From Saprospiraceae bacterium (GTDB taxonomy: Bacteria > Bacteroidota > Bacteroidia > Chitinophagales > Saprospiraceae), in assembly GCA_024103005.1 (NCBI GenBank), contig JAGFJA010000007.1:333671-397670 (forward strand): a DNA stretch of 64,000 bases, given 5' to 3'. How positions within the stretch are numbered: position 1 is the stretch's first letter; each line of letters opens with the position of its first letter. A program made the position numbers and the translations under genes. The notes under the pieces are model-generated. The model had not been told where the DNA came from and did no database searches. It was given only the letters and a program-made list of their open reading frames with translations. Below, piece by piece: positions 29,129 through 38,143 of the stretch.

Positions 29129-30495
29129 CTGAGATGAAAGGACTGAAGAACGTATTTTTCCTTGGTATCGGGGGAATTGGTATGAGTGCGCTTGCAAGAT
29201 ATTTTCATAAGCGGGGAGTGCATATATCCGGTTATGACAGGGTGAGGACACCACTAACTGAAAAACTGGAAGCAGAAGGCATGAAGATTGTATATCGGGA
29301 TGAGGTAAAGAATATCGATATTCCTGATTTGGTAGTCTATACCCCAGCCATTCCGTCGGATTCGGTCCTTCGAAAATATTTTAAGGAATCCGGAGTGCCT
29401 ATGATGAAGCGTTCGCAGGTATTGGGCAATATAAGTGATTCTGAACGGACTATAGCCATTGCCGGAACGCACGGAAAGACGACTACTTCAGCCATGACCA
29501 CTCATATATTGTACCATTGCGGTGTCAAGGTTACCGGTTTTGTAGGAGGCATCATGACCAATTATGATTCCAACTATATAGATGACGGTTCGGATTATGT
29601 TGTGGTAGAAGCAGATGAGTTTGACCACTCATTCCTTACTTTATCCCCATATATCAGTGCCGTACTTAGTATGGATCCGGATCATCTGGACATCTATGGT
29701 GCGCGTGAAGAAGTAAAAAAAGGCTTCAAAGACTTTATTCATAAAACAATACCTGGAGGGACAGTCTATCAATATTACCCGACAATTGCCAATTTTACGC
29801 ATCAGGAACTTGAATTGTTGCATAAAACTTACACTATCTTGACTTTTGGACATCCTGAGTCAGACATTTTTGCAGAAAATATCCGCCAGGATGAATCAGG
29901 AGGAGTGATTTTTGATTTTCATTACAAAACTCAGCTATTCAAAGGAGTTCAAGTGCATATGCCGGGCATGCATAATGTTTCCAATGCAACTGTGGCAATG
30001 TCAATAGCCCTTCAGCTTGGCCTTGAGCCTTCAAAAGTCATAGAAGCTATAGGTGCATTCAGAGGAATAAAACGACGCTTTGAATTTATCGTAAATAGGC
30101 CGGATTGTATTTACATAGATGACTATGCCCATCATCCTGAAGAATTAAGAAATGCTATCACTACTGTAAAAAATTTATACCCAGACAATCCAGTTATGGG
30201 GATCTTTCAGCCCCATTTGTATTCCAGGACAAGAGACTTTGCAGATGAGTTTGCAACTGTACTGGATATGCTCGATAAGCCCGTCTTGCTTGATATCTAT
30301 CCGGCAAGAGAACTTCCTATCGAAAATGTGTCCAGTAAGATGATCTTGGATAAAATGTCTAATCCCGAAAAACAATTAATTGCGATGGAAGAGGTATGTG
30401 CCTATGTTGCAGGCAATCGGCCGGGTGTCCTCATTACACTCGGAGCCGGCAATATAGATACACTTGTTCCCCAACTCAAAAAACTTTTGGCATGA
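29125..30495 (+). CDS. murC: UDP-MurNAc--L-alanine ligase MurC
   Basis: MurC adds the first residue (L-Ala) of the stem peptide. The 456-residue product has FLGIGGIGMSALARYFHKRG, the ATP site AIAGTHGKTTTSAMTTHIL near 115, VVEADEFDHSFLTL, SMDPDHLDIYG, and YIDDYAHHPEELRNAI with FQPHLYSRTRDF. These are diagnostic of MurC. It starts 4 bp inside the end of murG and its own end overlaps ftsQ by 4 bp. MurB and Ddl are not in the cluster, which is the usual case for the phylum. Confidence 0.97.
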   Translation: MTEMKGLKNVFFLGIGGIGMSALARYFHKRGVHISGYDRVRTPLTEKLEAEGMKIVYRDEVKNIDIPDLVVYTPAIPSDSVLRKYFKESGVPMMKRSQVLGNISDSERTIAIAGTHGKTTTSAMTTHILYHCGVKVTGFVGGIMTNYDSNYIDDGSDYVVVEADEFDHSFLTLSPYISAVLSMDPDHLDIYGAREEVKKGFKDFIHKTIPGGTVYQYYPTIANFTHQELELLHKTYTILTFGHPESDIFAENIRQDESGGVIFDFHYKTQLFKGVQVHMPGMHNVSNATVAMSIALQLGLEPSKVIEAIGAFRGIKRRFEFIVNRPDCIYIDDYAHHPEELRNAITTVKNLYPDNPVMGIFQPHLYSRTRDFADEFATVLDMLDKPVLLDIYPARELPIENVSSKMILDKMSNPEKQLIAMEEVCAYVAGNRPGVLITLGAGNIDTLVPQLKKLLA

Positions 30496-31289
30496 AAAAG
30501 AAACTAATCAATGCAGGTATCAAGATACTTAGTCTGGTCGTATTCACATCCGGTGTATTGGGATTGATTAGTGCTACCGAGTCGGAAAGCTATGGCAAGG
30601 TCGAAAAAGTTATAGTAGATATCAGTCCGCTGGATGGAGAAGTGTGGCTGATAGAAAAGGAAGATCTGGCTAAGATGTTAAATAAACAATATAAGCTGAA
30701 ACTTAAAGGTCAGTCCATACAAAATCTTGATTTAATAAAAATTGAGAAGATAATTGAAAAGAGCGAATATGTACAGGATGCTCAGGTCTATATAGATGCA
30801 AGAAATAATCTGAAAATCAGTGTGGTTCAGAAAATGCCTATTATGAGGGTTTTTCTCCCGAATCAGCATACTTTTTTTATCACCAATCAAGGAAGTAAGA
30901 TTCCGGTTCCCGGGAAGTCAGCACTTAGGTTGCCGGTACTTACAGGCAATCTCAAAGAATTCAAAAAGTCTGATTTGAAGGACTCTACGAATGTGTATTT
31001 CAAAGCATATCACATCATGAAGGCTATCAGAGAAAATCCTTTTATGCTGGGACTGACCGAACAGTTGGTTGCAGATAGTTTACAGGATATTGTCCTGATA
31101 CCTAAACTGGGCAATCATAGGATTATACTCGGAAATGCGGATGATATTGAGAATAAATTCAAACGACTTGAGATATTCTATAAAAAAGGAATGCCTTCGG
31201 AAGGATGGAATTTATATAAAGAAATAAATCTGAAATACAGGGATCAGGTGATAGCCACAAAGGCCAACCTCGTCCCTATCAAGAGCTAA
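30492..31289 (+). CDS. ftsQ: Cell division protein FtsQ (DivIB-like)
   Basis: FtsQ is a bitopic divisome protein that holds FtsB and FtsL. From the ATG at 30492 (overlapping the murC stop as ATGA) the product is 265 residues, with one N-terminal membrane segment (about 8-27), then a POTRA-like part (KVEKVIVDISPLDGEVWLIE through VYIDARNNLKISVVQKMPIMRVF) and the FtsQ beta domain. An upstream in-frame ATG at 30396 lies inside murC in another frame and gives no conserved sequence, so it was rejected. Sequence similarity is low in this family; position before ftsA supports the name. Confidence 0.9.
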   Translation: MKKKLINAGIKILSLVVFTSGVLGLISATESESYGKVEKVIVDISPLDGEVWLIEKEDLAKMLNKQYKLKLKGQSIQNLDLIKIEKIIEKSEYVQDAQVYIDARNNLKISVVQKMPIMRVFLPNQHTFFITNQGSKIPVPGKSALRLPVLTGNLKEFKKSDLKDSTNVYFKAYHIMKAIRENPFMLGLTEQLVADSLQDIVLIPKLGNHRIILGNADDIENKFKRLEIFYKKGMPSEGWNLYKEINLKYRDQVIATKANLVPIKS

Positions 31290-31325
31290 ACAATTTTTTT
31301 AACTAATATTAGAAACCTTATTCTT

Positions 31326-32750
31326 ATGGACAGTAATTTCACAAACAAAAATCCAATCGTCGTCGCAGTTGATATTGGGACTACCAAGGTATGTGCCATG
31401 GCAGGACGACGGGACTTATTCGGCAAGTTGGAGATACTTGCGGTAAGTAAAGTCGAATCAGATGGTGTATTGCGAGGTGTCGTAAGCAACATTGAGAAGA
31501 CAGTAAGAGCTATTACAGATGCTATCCGCAGCATTGAGTTGAAACTCAAAATGACTGTCAGGGTAGTACACGTCGGGATAGCAGGTCAGCATATCAAAAG
31601 TGTGCAGCACAAAGGCTCCCGATTGAGAGACAACGCTGATGTTGAGATTTCAGAAGAAGATATCCGCCAGCTTATCAGAGATATGTATAAACTTGTACTT
31701 CCTCCCGGAGACAAGATTCTTCATGTATTTCCTCAGGAATATAATGTGGACAATGAGTTGGGTATTCTGGATCCGATCGGCATGAGCGGAGTCAGACTGG
31801 AAGCCAATTTTCACATAATCACTGGTCAGATTACAGCTTCCAATAACATCAGCAGATGTGTAGAAAAAGTAGGACTGAAGCTTTCTGAAATGACGTTGGA
31901 GCCAATTGCTTCTGCGGCTTCCGTATTGAGCGAAGAAGAAAAGGAGGCAGGAATTGCCCTTGTTGACATAGGCGGAGGAACTACAGACTTGTGTATTTAC
32001 TATGATGGAATCATCCGGCATACAGCTGTCATACCTTTCGGTGGTAACTCCATTACCAGAGATATCAAGGAAGGATGTAACGTAATGCTTAATCAGGCAG
32101 AAAAACTAAAAACAAAGTTTGGCTATGCCTTGGCTGAAGAAGTATATGATGACAAAATCATTACTATTCCGGGTTTGAAAGGAAGAGAAAATAAGGAAAT
32201 CAGCCAGCGTAACCTTGCACTTATCATTCAGGCAAGGATGGAAGAAATCTTTGATTACGTCATGTGGGAAATCCAAAAATCGGGTTATGAAAAGAAACTC
32301 ACGGGAGGTCTTGTTCTCACCGGTGGCGGAGCCCTGCTCAATGGCATTGATAAGCTGGCAGCCCTGCACTGCGGATATGAAACACGACTTGGCTTACCGA
32401 TTGAATATTTATCGCATGGTTATCATGAGAATCTTTCCAGTCCGTTGTTCTCCACTAGCCTTGGTTTACTCTTCCTTGCAAGCATGAATGCCACCGAAAA
32501 TGAGGTAGAAAATAAAATGCCTGCAGGCCTTGATACCTCCAATATTGATTTAGAAGTCGTAGGTGTGCCCGGGCAGGAAAAATTCAAAAGTGCTACAGGA
32601 AGTACGGGCATTGGGGATAATACTCAGGTTGATGATGGAGAAGAGACTCCGTTGGAAACGGGAGAGGTTAGGCCCAGCTGGACACAACGCCTGATGGAGA
32701 AAATCAAGCATACCCTTGGGAATGACTGGGATGATGAAGATTTGAAGTAA
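31326..32750 (+). CDS. ftsA: Cell division protein FtsA
   Basis: FtsA is the actin-like protein that tethers FtsZ to the membrane. The 474-residue product has the actin-fold ATPase motifs VAVDIGTTKVCAMAGR near residue 14, a SHS2 (1C) domain (VVHVGIAGQHIKSVQHKGSR), ALVDIGGGTTDLCIYYDG and GLVLTGGGALLNGI. The tail is acidic and ends in RPSWTQRLMEKIKHTLGNDW, which contains an amphipathic helix that should bind the membrane. It lies between ftsQ (36 bp) and ftsZ (61 bp). Confidence 0.97.
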   Translation: MDSNFTNKNPIVVAVDIGTTKVCAMAGRRDLFGKLEILAVSKVESDGVLRGVVSNIEKTVRAITDAIRSIELKLKMTVRVVHVGIAGQHIKSVQHKGSRLRDNADVEISEEDIRQLIRDMYKLVLPPGDKILHVFPQEYNVDNELGILDPIGMSGVRLEANFHIITGQITASNNISRCVEKVGLKLSEMTLEPIASAASVLSEEEKEAGIALVDIGGGTTDLCIYYDGIIRHTAVIPFGGNSITRDIKEGCNVMLNQAEKLKTKFGYALAEEVYDDKIITIPGLKGRENKEISQRNLALIIQARMEEIFDYVMWEIQKSGYEKKLTGGLVLTGGGALLNGIDKLAALHCGYETRLGLPIEYLSHGYHENLSSPLFSTSLGLLFLASMNATENEVENKMPAGLDTSNIDLEVVGVPGQEKFKSATGSTGIGDNTQVDDGEETPLETGEVRPSWTQRLMEKIKHTLGNDWDDEDLK

Positions 32751-32811
32751 TCCCAAAAATAGTTCAATATATTACGAAACCTTTTACTATAATATTCAAA
32801 ATTTAGATAAA

Positions 32812-34224
32812 ATGCCAATGTTAGAATTTGACCTTCCAAAAGCAGTTCAGTCCATCATAAAAGTGATTGGCGTTGGTGGTGGCGGTAGTAATGCCGTTAA
32901 TCACATGTTTACTCAAGGTATTGTCGGAGTGGACTTTGCCGTCTGCAATACCGATAATCAAGCCCTGGCTTCCAGCCCTATTCCTACCAAAATTCAGCTA
33001 GGCCCCGGATTGACAGAAGGGAGAGGAGCAGGATCCAGACCTGAAGTTGGTAAGCACGCCTGCCTTGAATCCATCGAGGATGTTCAGGTGTTTCTTTCTC
33101 AACACACCAAGATGCTCTTTATTACCGCCGGGATGGGTGGTGGTACAGGTACAGGTGCTGCCCCTATTATTGCTAAAGCTGCTAAAGATATGGGTATCCT
33201 GACAGTAGCAATCGTAACCTTGCCATTTACTTTTGAGGGCAAGCTACGTCACCGTTATGCTCAGGAGGGACTTGAAGAACTGAAGAAAAACGTGGACTCC
33301 ATCATCATCATTTCCAATGACAAGTTGAGAGAGATACATGGTAACCTTACCTTCTCTGAAGCTTTTGCACAAGCTGACAATATCCTCACAACAGCAGCCA
33401 AAGGCATCGCCGAGATTATCACCATCACGGGATATGTCAATGTTGACTTTGAAGATGTGAATACTGTAATGCGAGACAGCGGTGTGGCCATCATGGGATC
33501 GGCTCAGGCAGAAGGCGAAGATCGGGCACGAAGGGCTGTCGATATGGCACTTAACAGCCCTCTTCTCGAGGAAAACAATATCTCAGGAGCTCAGAATGTT
33601 TTACTGAATATCACCTCCGGCGTACGTGAAACGACCATGGACGAAATTTCAGAGATAACTCAGTTTATCCAGCAGGAAGTCGGATTGGATACCAATATCA
33701 TCTGGGGTAACTGTTTCGATGAGGAGCTGGGCGACAAACTGAGTGTCACAGTGATTGCCAGTGGATTTGAGCGCCACAGCCGTCCTCTGGATCAAAAACC
33801 TGCACGTACCACAGTTTCCCTTGATGATGAGAAAGATGTTTTCAGCAATAAGTATTCTGTGGAAGACTTTACAAGCCATGAAAATGAGACCACCAGACGT
33901 AACATTCAGGATACAACAGAACGCTTCATCCAGTCATACACATCCGACCCTTATATGGAGGAATCAAATGAGGATGCACAGAAGCGGTCCCGAGAACGTG
34001 AACAGGTAAAAGCTGAATTGAGGCGGAATGCATCACGTGTAAAGCTGAATAATACACATACGATTATTGAGTTGGAGAATACACCGGCTTATGTCAGAAG
34101 AAGAGTAATGCTCGAGGAGATACCTCATTCTTCCGAAAGAAGTTACAGTCATTTTACGATTAATTCTGATGATGAGCTGGTTTTGCGCAATGAAAGTCCG
34201 TTTTTAAGAGACCTTGCGGATTAA
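32812..34224 (+). CDS. ftsZ: Cell division protein FtsZ
   Basis: FtsZ is the tubulin-like GTPase that forms the Z ring. The 470-residue product shows [15 protein letters not shown] near 18, the tubulin signature [12 protein letters not shown] (107-118), and [19 protein letters not shown]. After the core (about 1-325) comes a long, charged, flexible linker (about 330-450), and the C-terminus [13 protein letters not shown] is the short partner-binding peptide of the Bacteroidota type. It is the last gene of the cluster; 63 bp after its stop begins a hairpin-rich region that ends in a terminator at 34484-34518. Confidence 0.98.
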   Translation: MPMLEFDLPKAVQSIIKVIGVGGGGSNAVNHMFTQGIVGVDFAVCNTDNQALASSPIPTKIQLGPGLTEGRGAGSRPEVGKHACLESIEDVQVFLSQHTKMLFITAGMGGGTGTGAAPIIAKAAKDMGILTVAIVTLPFTFEGKLRHRYAQEGLEELKKNVDSIIIISNDKLREIHGNLTFSEAFAQADNILTTAAKGIAEIITITGYVNVDFEDVNTVMRDSGVAIMGSAQAEGEDRARRAVDMALNSPLLEENNISGAQNVLLNITSGVRETTMDEISEITQFIQQEVGLDTNIIWGNCFDEELGDKLSVTVIASGFERHSRPLDQKPARTTVSLDDEKDVFSNKYSVEDFTSHENETTRRNIQDTTERFIQSYTSDPYMEESNEDAQKRSREREQVKAELRRNASRVKLNNTHTIIELENTPAYVRRRVMLEEIPHSSERSYSHFTINSDDELVLRNESPFLRDLAD

Positions 34225-34286
34225 GATATTCTGCATAGGTTGATTAAATGGAGCAAATCATCCGATTAAATTTTGTTAAAACGTAA

Positions 34287-34317
34287 TCGGGGATTGTTAT
34301 GGCCAATCAATCCCCGA
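34287..34317 (+). other. Perfect 10-bp hairpin downstream of ftsZ
   Basis: TCGGGGATTG and CAATCCCCGA are perfect reverse complements separated by 11 nt. A palindrome ATCGGCCGAT follows at 34320-34329. No T-run follows, so this is more likely an mRNA 3' stabilising or processing structure than a terminator. Confidence 0.55.
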
Positions 34318-34417
34318 ATATCGGCCGATTGACAGGTATTTCCAAGGGGAAGTAATCTGAGGTGGAATTATATATAAATTTTTACGTGTATTTCTAATGA
34401 AAAAATCGGCTAAAATT

Positions 34418-34445
34418 GATGCTGCCTTTTTATGCAGGCGGCATC
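34418..34445 (+). other. Second hairpin downstream of ftsZ
   Basis: GATGCTGCC and GGCGGCATC pair over 9 bp (one G-U) around a 10-nt loop. It lies between the first hairpin and the terminator, so the transcript tail has at least three stable stems. Whether 34330-34520 is only a 3' UTR or a separate small RNA cannot be told. Confidence 0.5.
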
Positions 34446-34483
34446 CCATAAGAATGTTTTCAATTAGTTAGGTTTATTGTTCG

Positions 34484-34518
34484 ATAAGCGGCTCTCCCCG
34501 GGTCGCTTATTTTTTTTA
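34484..34518 (+). terminator. Intrinsic terminator of the dcw cluster
   Basis: ATAAGCG and CGCTTAT form a 7-bp stem (extendable by G-C pairs inside the 13-nt loop) followed by eight T. It lies 260 bp after the ftsZ stop codon and is the first clear terminator after the mraZ-ftsZ genes. Confidence 0.85.
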
Positions 34519-34628
34519 TTGAAATTAAATTTGAAATTTCTAAATGATAAATTAATTCAGGTAATTGGTTTGATCGAGCTTGTACTGTGTCGTTCAATAG
34601 CTTCGTTGTTTGTTGGCTTAACCGTTTG

Positions 34629-34754
34629 ATGGGCTATCACCCGTTGGATATCCCGCATTTTCAGCATGACAAAGCTCCTGAGTATGGACCTGTAGGGCCA
34701 AACCATGAAGGATTACAGACAGGATATTATCAGAAAATGTTTTTTACGACATAA
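34629..34754 (+). other. Possible 41-codon ORF or gene remnant
   Basis: Between the ftsZ terminator and the GNAT gene (34519-34854) nothing certain was found. An ATG at 34629 opens 41 codons rich in G, P, H and Y (it contains HFQHDKAPEYGPVGPNHEGL). The frame is also open upstream without an ATG to about 34575, which hints at the tail of a decayed gene rather than a real small protein. No family was recognised. Confidence 0.25.
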
Positions 34755-34854
34755 GTTATTTATAATCAATCTTATAAGTGAATATAAATTATTTAATAGT
34801 CTGTAAAGTTATGATTATCCAATAGTTACCATCCCCTGAAATATTTTTTTAATC

Positions 34855-35304
34855 TTAAACATTTAGGTGGAAATTGATCCATTGATTATCCTGATAAGCT
34901 TTGAATTTTTCATAAAAATGAATGGCCGGATCGTTCCAGTCAAGTACTTGCCAGTTGATTCTGACCAAGCCCTGCTCTTTGGCATCCTTTATCAAAGCCT
35001 CCATCAGAATGGTTCCAATACCCTTGCCCCTGAATTGCGGATTGACAACCAGATCTTCCAGATACATGGTTTTCCCCTTCCAGGTAGAATACCTTAAATA
35101 ATAGAGTGCCATTCCCTGAATTTCTCCGTTGATTTCGGCTACCCATGCCTTCCATACCGGATGAGCTCCGAAGCCGCTTTCAATAAATTGTGGCAAGGTT
35201 ACAACTACCTCATCAGCTGCTTTTTCATATACGGCTAATTCCCGGATCAGCTGCATCATTGCCGGGCAATCTGATTTTATTGCTTTTCTGATTATTGTAT
35301 TCAT
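34855..35304 (-). CDS. GNAT-family N-acetyltransferase
   Basis: This 149-residue acetyltransferase has the GNAT fold: MNTIIRKAIKSDCPAMMQLI at the start, TMYLEDLVVNPQFRGKGIGTILMEAL with the acetyl-CoA loop QFRGKGIG (near 92), and WQVLDWNDPAIHFYEKF in the C-terminal half. It resembles the diamine or polyamine N-acetyltransferase subgroup, whose members share the LEDLxVxPxxRGxGIG and DWNxxAIxFY patterns. The substrate cannot be fixed from sequence. Its start overlaps the stop of the ypdA-like gene by 4 bp (ATGA), so the two are co-translated. Confidence 0.85.
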   Translation of the reverse strand: MNTIIRKAIKSDCPAMMQLIRELAVYEKAADEVVVTLPQFIESGFGAHPVWKAWVAEINGEIQGMALYYLRYSTWKGKTMYLEDLVVNPQFRGKGIGTILMEALIKDAKEQGLVRINWQVLDWNDPAIHFYEKFKAYQDNQWINFHLNV

Positions 35305-36272
35305 CCAATTCTGTTTTTTATCACTGCTACTATAGTCTTTGCATGTTCTCTGCTATTTTCAATAAAATAAGTGTGTGTATCCATTCCGCCGCATACTACT
35401 CCTGCCAGAAAAATTCCCGGGACATTGCTCTCATAAGTTTCAGGATTATATTCAGGCTTTTTTATTTCATCCCGGCTATGTTTTATTCCACAATCTGTGA
35501 GAAAAGAGATATTGGGCTGGTAGCCGGTCATAGCAAGAACCCAATCGTTTTCAAGAATAACATAGCCTTCCGGCGTTCTGATTTCAATGGTTTCCGGTGT
35601 GATTCGGGTGACTTCACTGTTGAAATATGCCTTGATGGATCCCTCTTTTATCCGGTTTTCAATATCAGGCCTGACCCAATATTTTACCCGTTCTCCTATT
35701 TGACCTGAACGAACAATCATCGTAACGTGAGCACCCTTTCTGTAAGTCTCCAAGGCTGCATCTACTGCCGAGTTCATGGCACCAATGACTGCTACCTTTT
35801 GAAAGGCATAGAAATGGGGATTGTCATAATAATGCTTGACCTTTGGTAAGTTTTCGCCTTCCACGTTCAACATGAAGGGCATGTCGTAAAATCCCGTAGC
35901 AATAATCACGTATTGTGAAGTATAGTTGCCTTTATCTGTCGTGACTTTAAATCGGAGTTCGGTAGCATCAAGTCTGATCACTTTTTCAAATAAATGGATG
36001 TTTATGTTTCGGCTGACGGCTATGCGGCGATAGTACTCCAGCGCTTCATTGCGCTTGGGCTTGGGGTTGACGGATACAAAGGGAATATTATCAAGTTCCA
36101 GCAGTTCGGAAGATGAGAAGAAGGTCATGTTTTGGGGATAATGATAAAGTGAGTTGACAAGGCAGCCTTTTTCAATTATAAGGTAATCAATGTTGGCTTT
36201 TCGGGCTTCCAGGGCGCAGGCTATGCCGATGGGCCCGCCTCCTATGATAATGATGTTATAATGATTTGACAT
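35301..36272 (-). CDS. ypdA: YpdA-family FAD/NADPH disulfide reductase
   Basis: YpdA is a flavoprotein, in Firmicutes a bacillithiol disulfide reductase. From the ATG at 36272 the product is 323 residues: NIIIIGGGPIGIACALEARK (FAD site), LYHYPQNMTFFSSSELLELDNIPF (typical of YpdA), VIATGFYDMP, the NADPH site VAVIGAMNSAVDAALETYRKG (quoted in part: GAMNSAVDAA), and VPGIFLAGVVCGGMDTHTYF. An upstream ATG at 36353 adds 27 hydrophobic residues not found in the family. The GNAT gene overlaps its stop. No bacillithiol synthesis gene is visible nearby, so the electron acceptor here is unproven. Confidence 0.85.
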   Translation of the reverse strand: MSNHYNIIIIGGGPIGIACALEARKANIDYLIIEKGCLVNSLYHYPQNMTFFSSSELLELDNIPFVSVNPKPKRNEALEYYRRIAVSRNINIHLFEKVIRLDATELRFKVTTDKGNYTSQYVIIATGFYDMPFMLNVEGENLPKVKHYYDNPHFYAFQKVAVIGAMNSAVDAALETYRKGAHVTMIVRSGQIGERVKYWVRPDIENRIKEGSIKAYFNSEVTRITPETIEIRTPEGYVILENDWVLAMTGYQPNISFLTDCGIKHSRDEIKKPEYNPETYESNVPGIFLAGVVCGGMDTHTYFIENSREHAKTIVAVIKNRIG

Positions 36273-36370
36273 AAAAATTAGTATAATAGTAGAAAATTTG
36301 ACTAAAATTTTAGTGTAAATGAGATAAATGAGTAAAAAAATATATTTTAGCAATTAAATAATAAAAAAAT

Positions 36371-38008
36371 ATGGCTAATTCTAAGCATCCTGCCGGATTA
36401 AAAGTAATGTTTTTCACTGAGATGTGGGAACGATTTGGATTTTATCTCATACTGGGCATCCTTCAATTATACCTGACAGATGCCGAAAGTGGCGGGATGG
36501 CCATGAACAGAAAGTCGGCAGCTGATATTTTCGGAACCTTCATTGCACTGGTTTATCTGACTCCGTTTTTAGGTGGTCTGATAGCAGACAGGAAATTGGG
36601 CTATAGTAAGTCGATTATTATCGGAGGCATCCTTATGGGTTTAGGCTATCTGGGTCTCGCCATCGGTACGCTGCCTACTTTTTACGCTTCATTGGGGTTG
36701 ATTATTATTGGTAATGGATTTTTTAAGCCCAATATCAGTACGCTGGTGGGTAATCTCTATAATGACGATCGGTACCGTGCAAATAAGGACTCGGGATTTA
36801 ATATTTTTTACATGGGTATCAATATTGGCGCTTTTATCTGTAATTTCTTTGCTGCCTACCTGAGAAATTCCATTGGTTGGGGAGCTGCCTTTGCTTCTGC
36901 CGGTATAGGTATGTTTTTAGGTGTGATTATTTTTATTATAGGGAGGAAAACATATAGAGAGGCTGATGTCATCAAGCCTGTGCAAAAAGAAGATATGTCC
37001 ATCGCCAGAGTCTTTTCCAATATTATCCTGCCGTCTGTTATTGCCGGAATCGTGGGGTGGTTTGTACCCGGAACATTGTTGGGCTCTGACAGTACGGATG
37101 CGTTCCTTTTTGCATGTATCCCGGTACTTTACTTTTTCTTTATGCTTTTCAAAAGGTCAAATAACGAGGATAAGAAGCCTGTTGGCGCATTATTGGCGAT
37201 ATTTTTAGTAAGCATTATGTTCTGGGCTATATTCAAGCAAAATGGTACAGCATTGACTACCTGGGCACAGTTTTATACCGATAGGGAAGTACCTGAAGCA
37301 ATTGAAAAACCTGCTGAATCTATTTATCTCGTAGAGAAAATTACCAATGAAAATAGTGAAGTAGTCAAGTATGACCAGTCTTTTAAAGTAGTTAAGGAAA
37401 ATGGTGAAGTCGTCAAGGAAATGGGAAAAGATGTGTATTTGCATAATCTACAGCCGGAGAAAATGCCTGAAGAAGGCGGATCAATCTTTGTCTTTAATAC
37501 GGAACTCTTCCAATCTGTCAATCCTTTCTGGGTTATTGTCCTAACGCCCGTTTTAGTGGGTTTCTGGGGATTTTTACGAAAGCGAAAGAAGGAGCCTTCT
37601 ACACCCTATAAACTCTTACTCGGGTTATTTATCACAGGTTTATCCTGTCTGGTAATGTATCTGGCTGTGGCCGTAACGGATATTCATCATGCAAAGGCCA
37701 ATGCCTGGTGGCTGATATCTACTTATGGAGTAATTACTATAGGAGAACTATGTCTTTCTCCGATGGGACTATCTCTTGTGTCTAAACTGAGCCCTCCACG
37801 TCTGACGGCTTTGTTGATGGGTGGGTGGTTTCTGGCTACAAGTATTGGCAATAAGTTGTCGGGAGTTTTGGCAGGACTTTGGGACACATTTGACAATAAG
37901 GCCAATTTTTTCCTGATGAATTTTGCCCTGGTGATGGTAGCGTTTGTGGTTTTATTTATCATGGTCAAAAGGATCAGTGTGGTTATGAAAGAACGAGGTA
38001 TTGATTAG
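36371..38008 (+). CDS. POT-family peptide MFS transporter
   Basis: This 545-residue proton-dependent oligopeptide transporter sits in the inner membrane. N-terminal HPAGLKVMFFTEMWERFGFYLI contains the ExxERFxYY-type proton motif; GGLIADRKLGYSKSIIIGGI and the PTR2 signature FNIFYMGINIGAFICNFFAAYL follow. About 12-14 membrane segments are seen. A hydrophilic insert of about 75 residues (about 305-375, rich in E, K and V) splits the C-terminal half, as in other Bacteroidota members. Upstream it is divergent from ypdA with less than 100 bp between; an imperfect -7 (TATATTTT) lies just before the start. Confidence 0.9.
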   Translation: MANSKHPAGLKVMFFTEMWERFGFYLILGILQLYLTDAESGGMAMNRKSAADIFGTFIALVYLTPFLGGLIADRKLGYSKSIIIGGILMGLGYLGLAIGTLPTFYASLGLIIIGNGFFKPNISTLVGNLYNDDRYRANKDSGFNIFYMGINIGAFICNFFAAYLRNSIGWGAAFASAGIGMFLGVIIFIIGRKTYREADVIKPVQKEDMSIARVFSNIILPSVIAGIVGWFVPGTLLGSDSTDAFLFACIPVLYFFFMLFKRSNNEDKKPVGALLAIFLVSIMFWAIFKQNGTALTTWAQFYTDREVPEAIEKPAESIYLVEKITNENSEVVKYDQSFKVVKENGEVVKEMGKDVYLHNLQPEKMPEEGGSIFVFNTELFQSVNPFWVIVLTPVLVGFWGFLRKRKKEPSTPYKLLLGLFITGLSCLVMYLAVAVTDIHHAKANAWWLISTYGVITIGELCLSPMGLSLVSKLSPPRLTALLMGGWFLATSIGNKLSGVLAGLWDTFDNKANFFLMNFALVMVAFVVLFIMVKRISVVMKERGID

Positions 38009-38061
38009 AAGCAAAGATGCTGATATTGGTGACAAACTGTATTTTCCGGTTTTTTAAAAGC

Positions 38062-38088
38062 AAAAAACCCCGTTCCATCCGGAACAGG
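38062..38088 (-). terminator. Intrinsic terminator of the 38144 lipoprotein gene
   Basis: On the minus strand CCTGTTCC and GGAACGGG pair over 8 bp (one G-U) around a GGAT loop, followed by G and six T. It lies 56 bp after the stop of the minus-strand gene. In the plus direction no T-run follows, so it does not serve the POT gene. Confidence 0.8.
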
Positions 38089-38143
38089 ATATCGAAAAAT
38101 GTGTGATAATATCGGATTAAGTGAATTGTTGATCGAAAGTATA

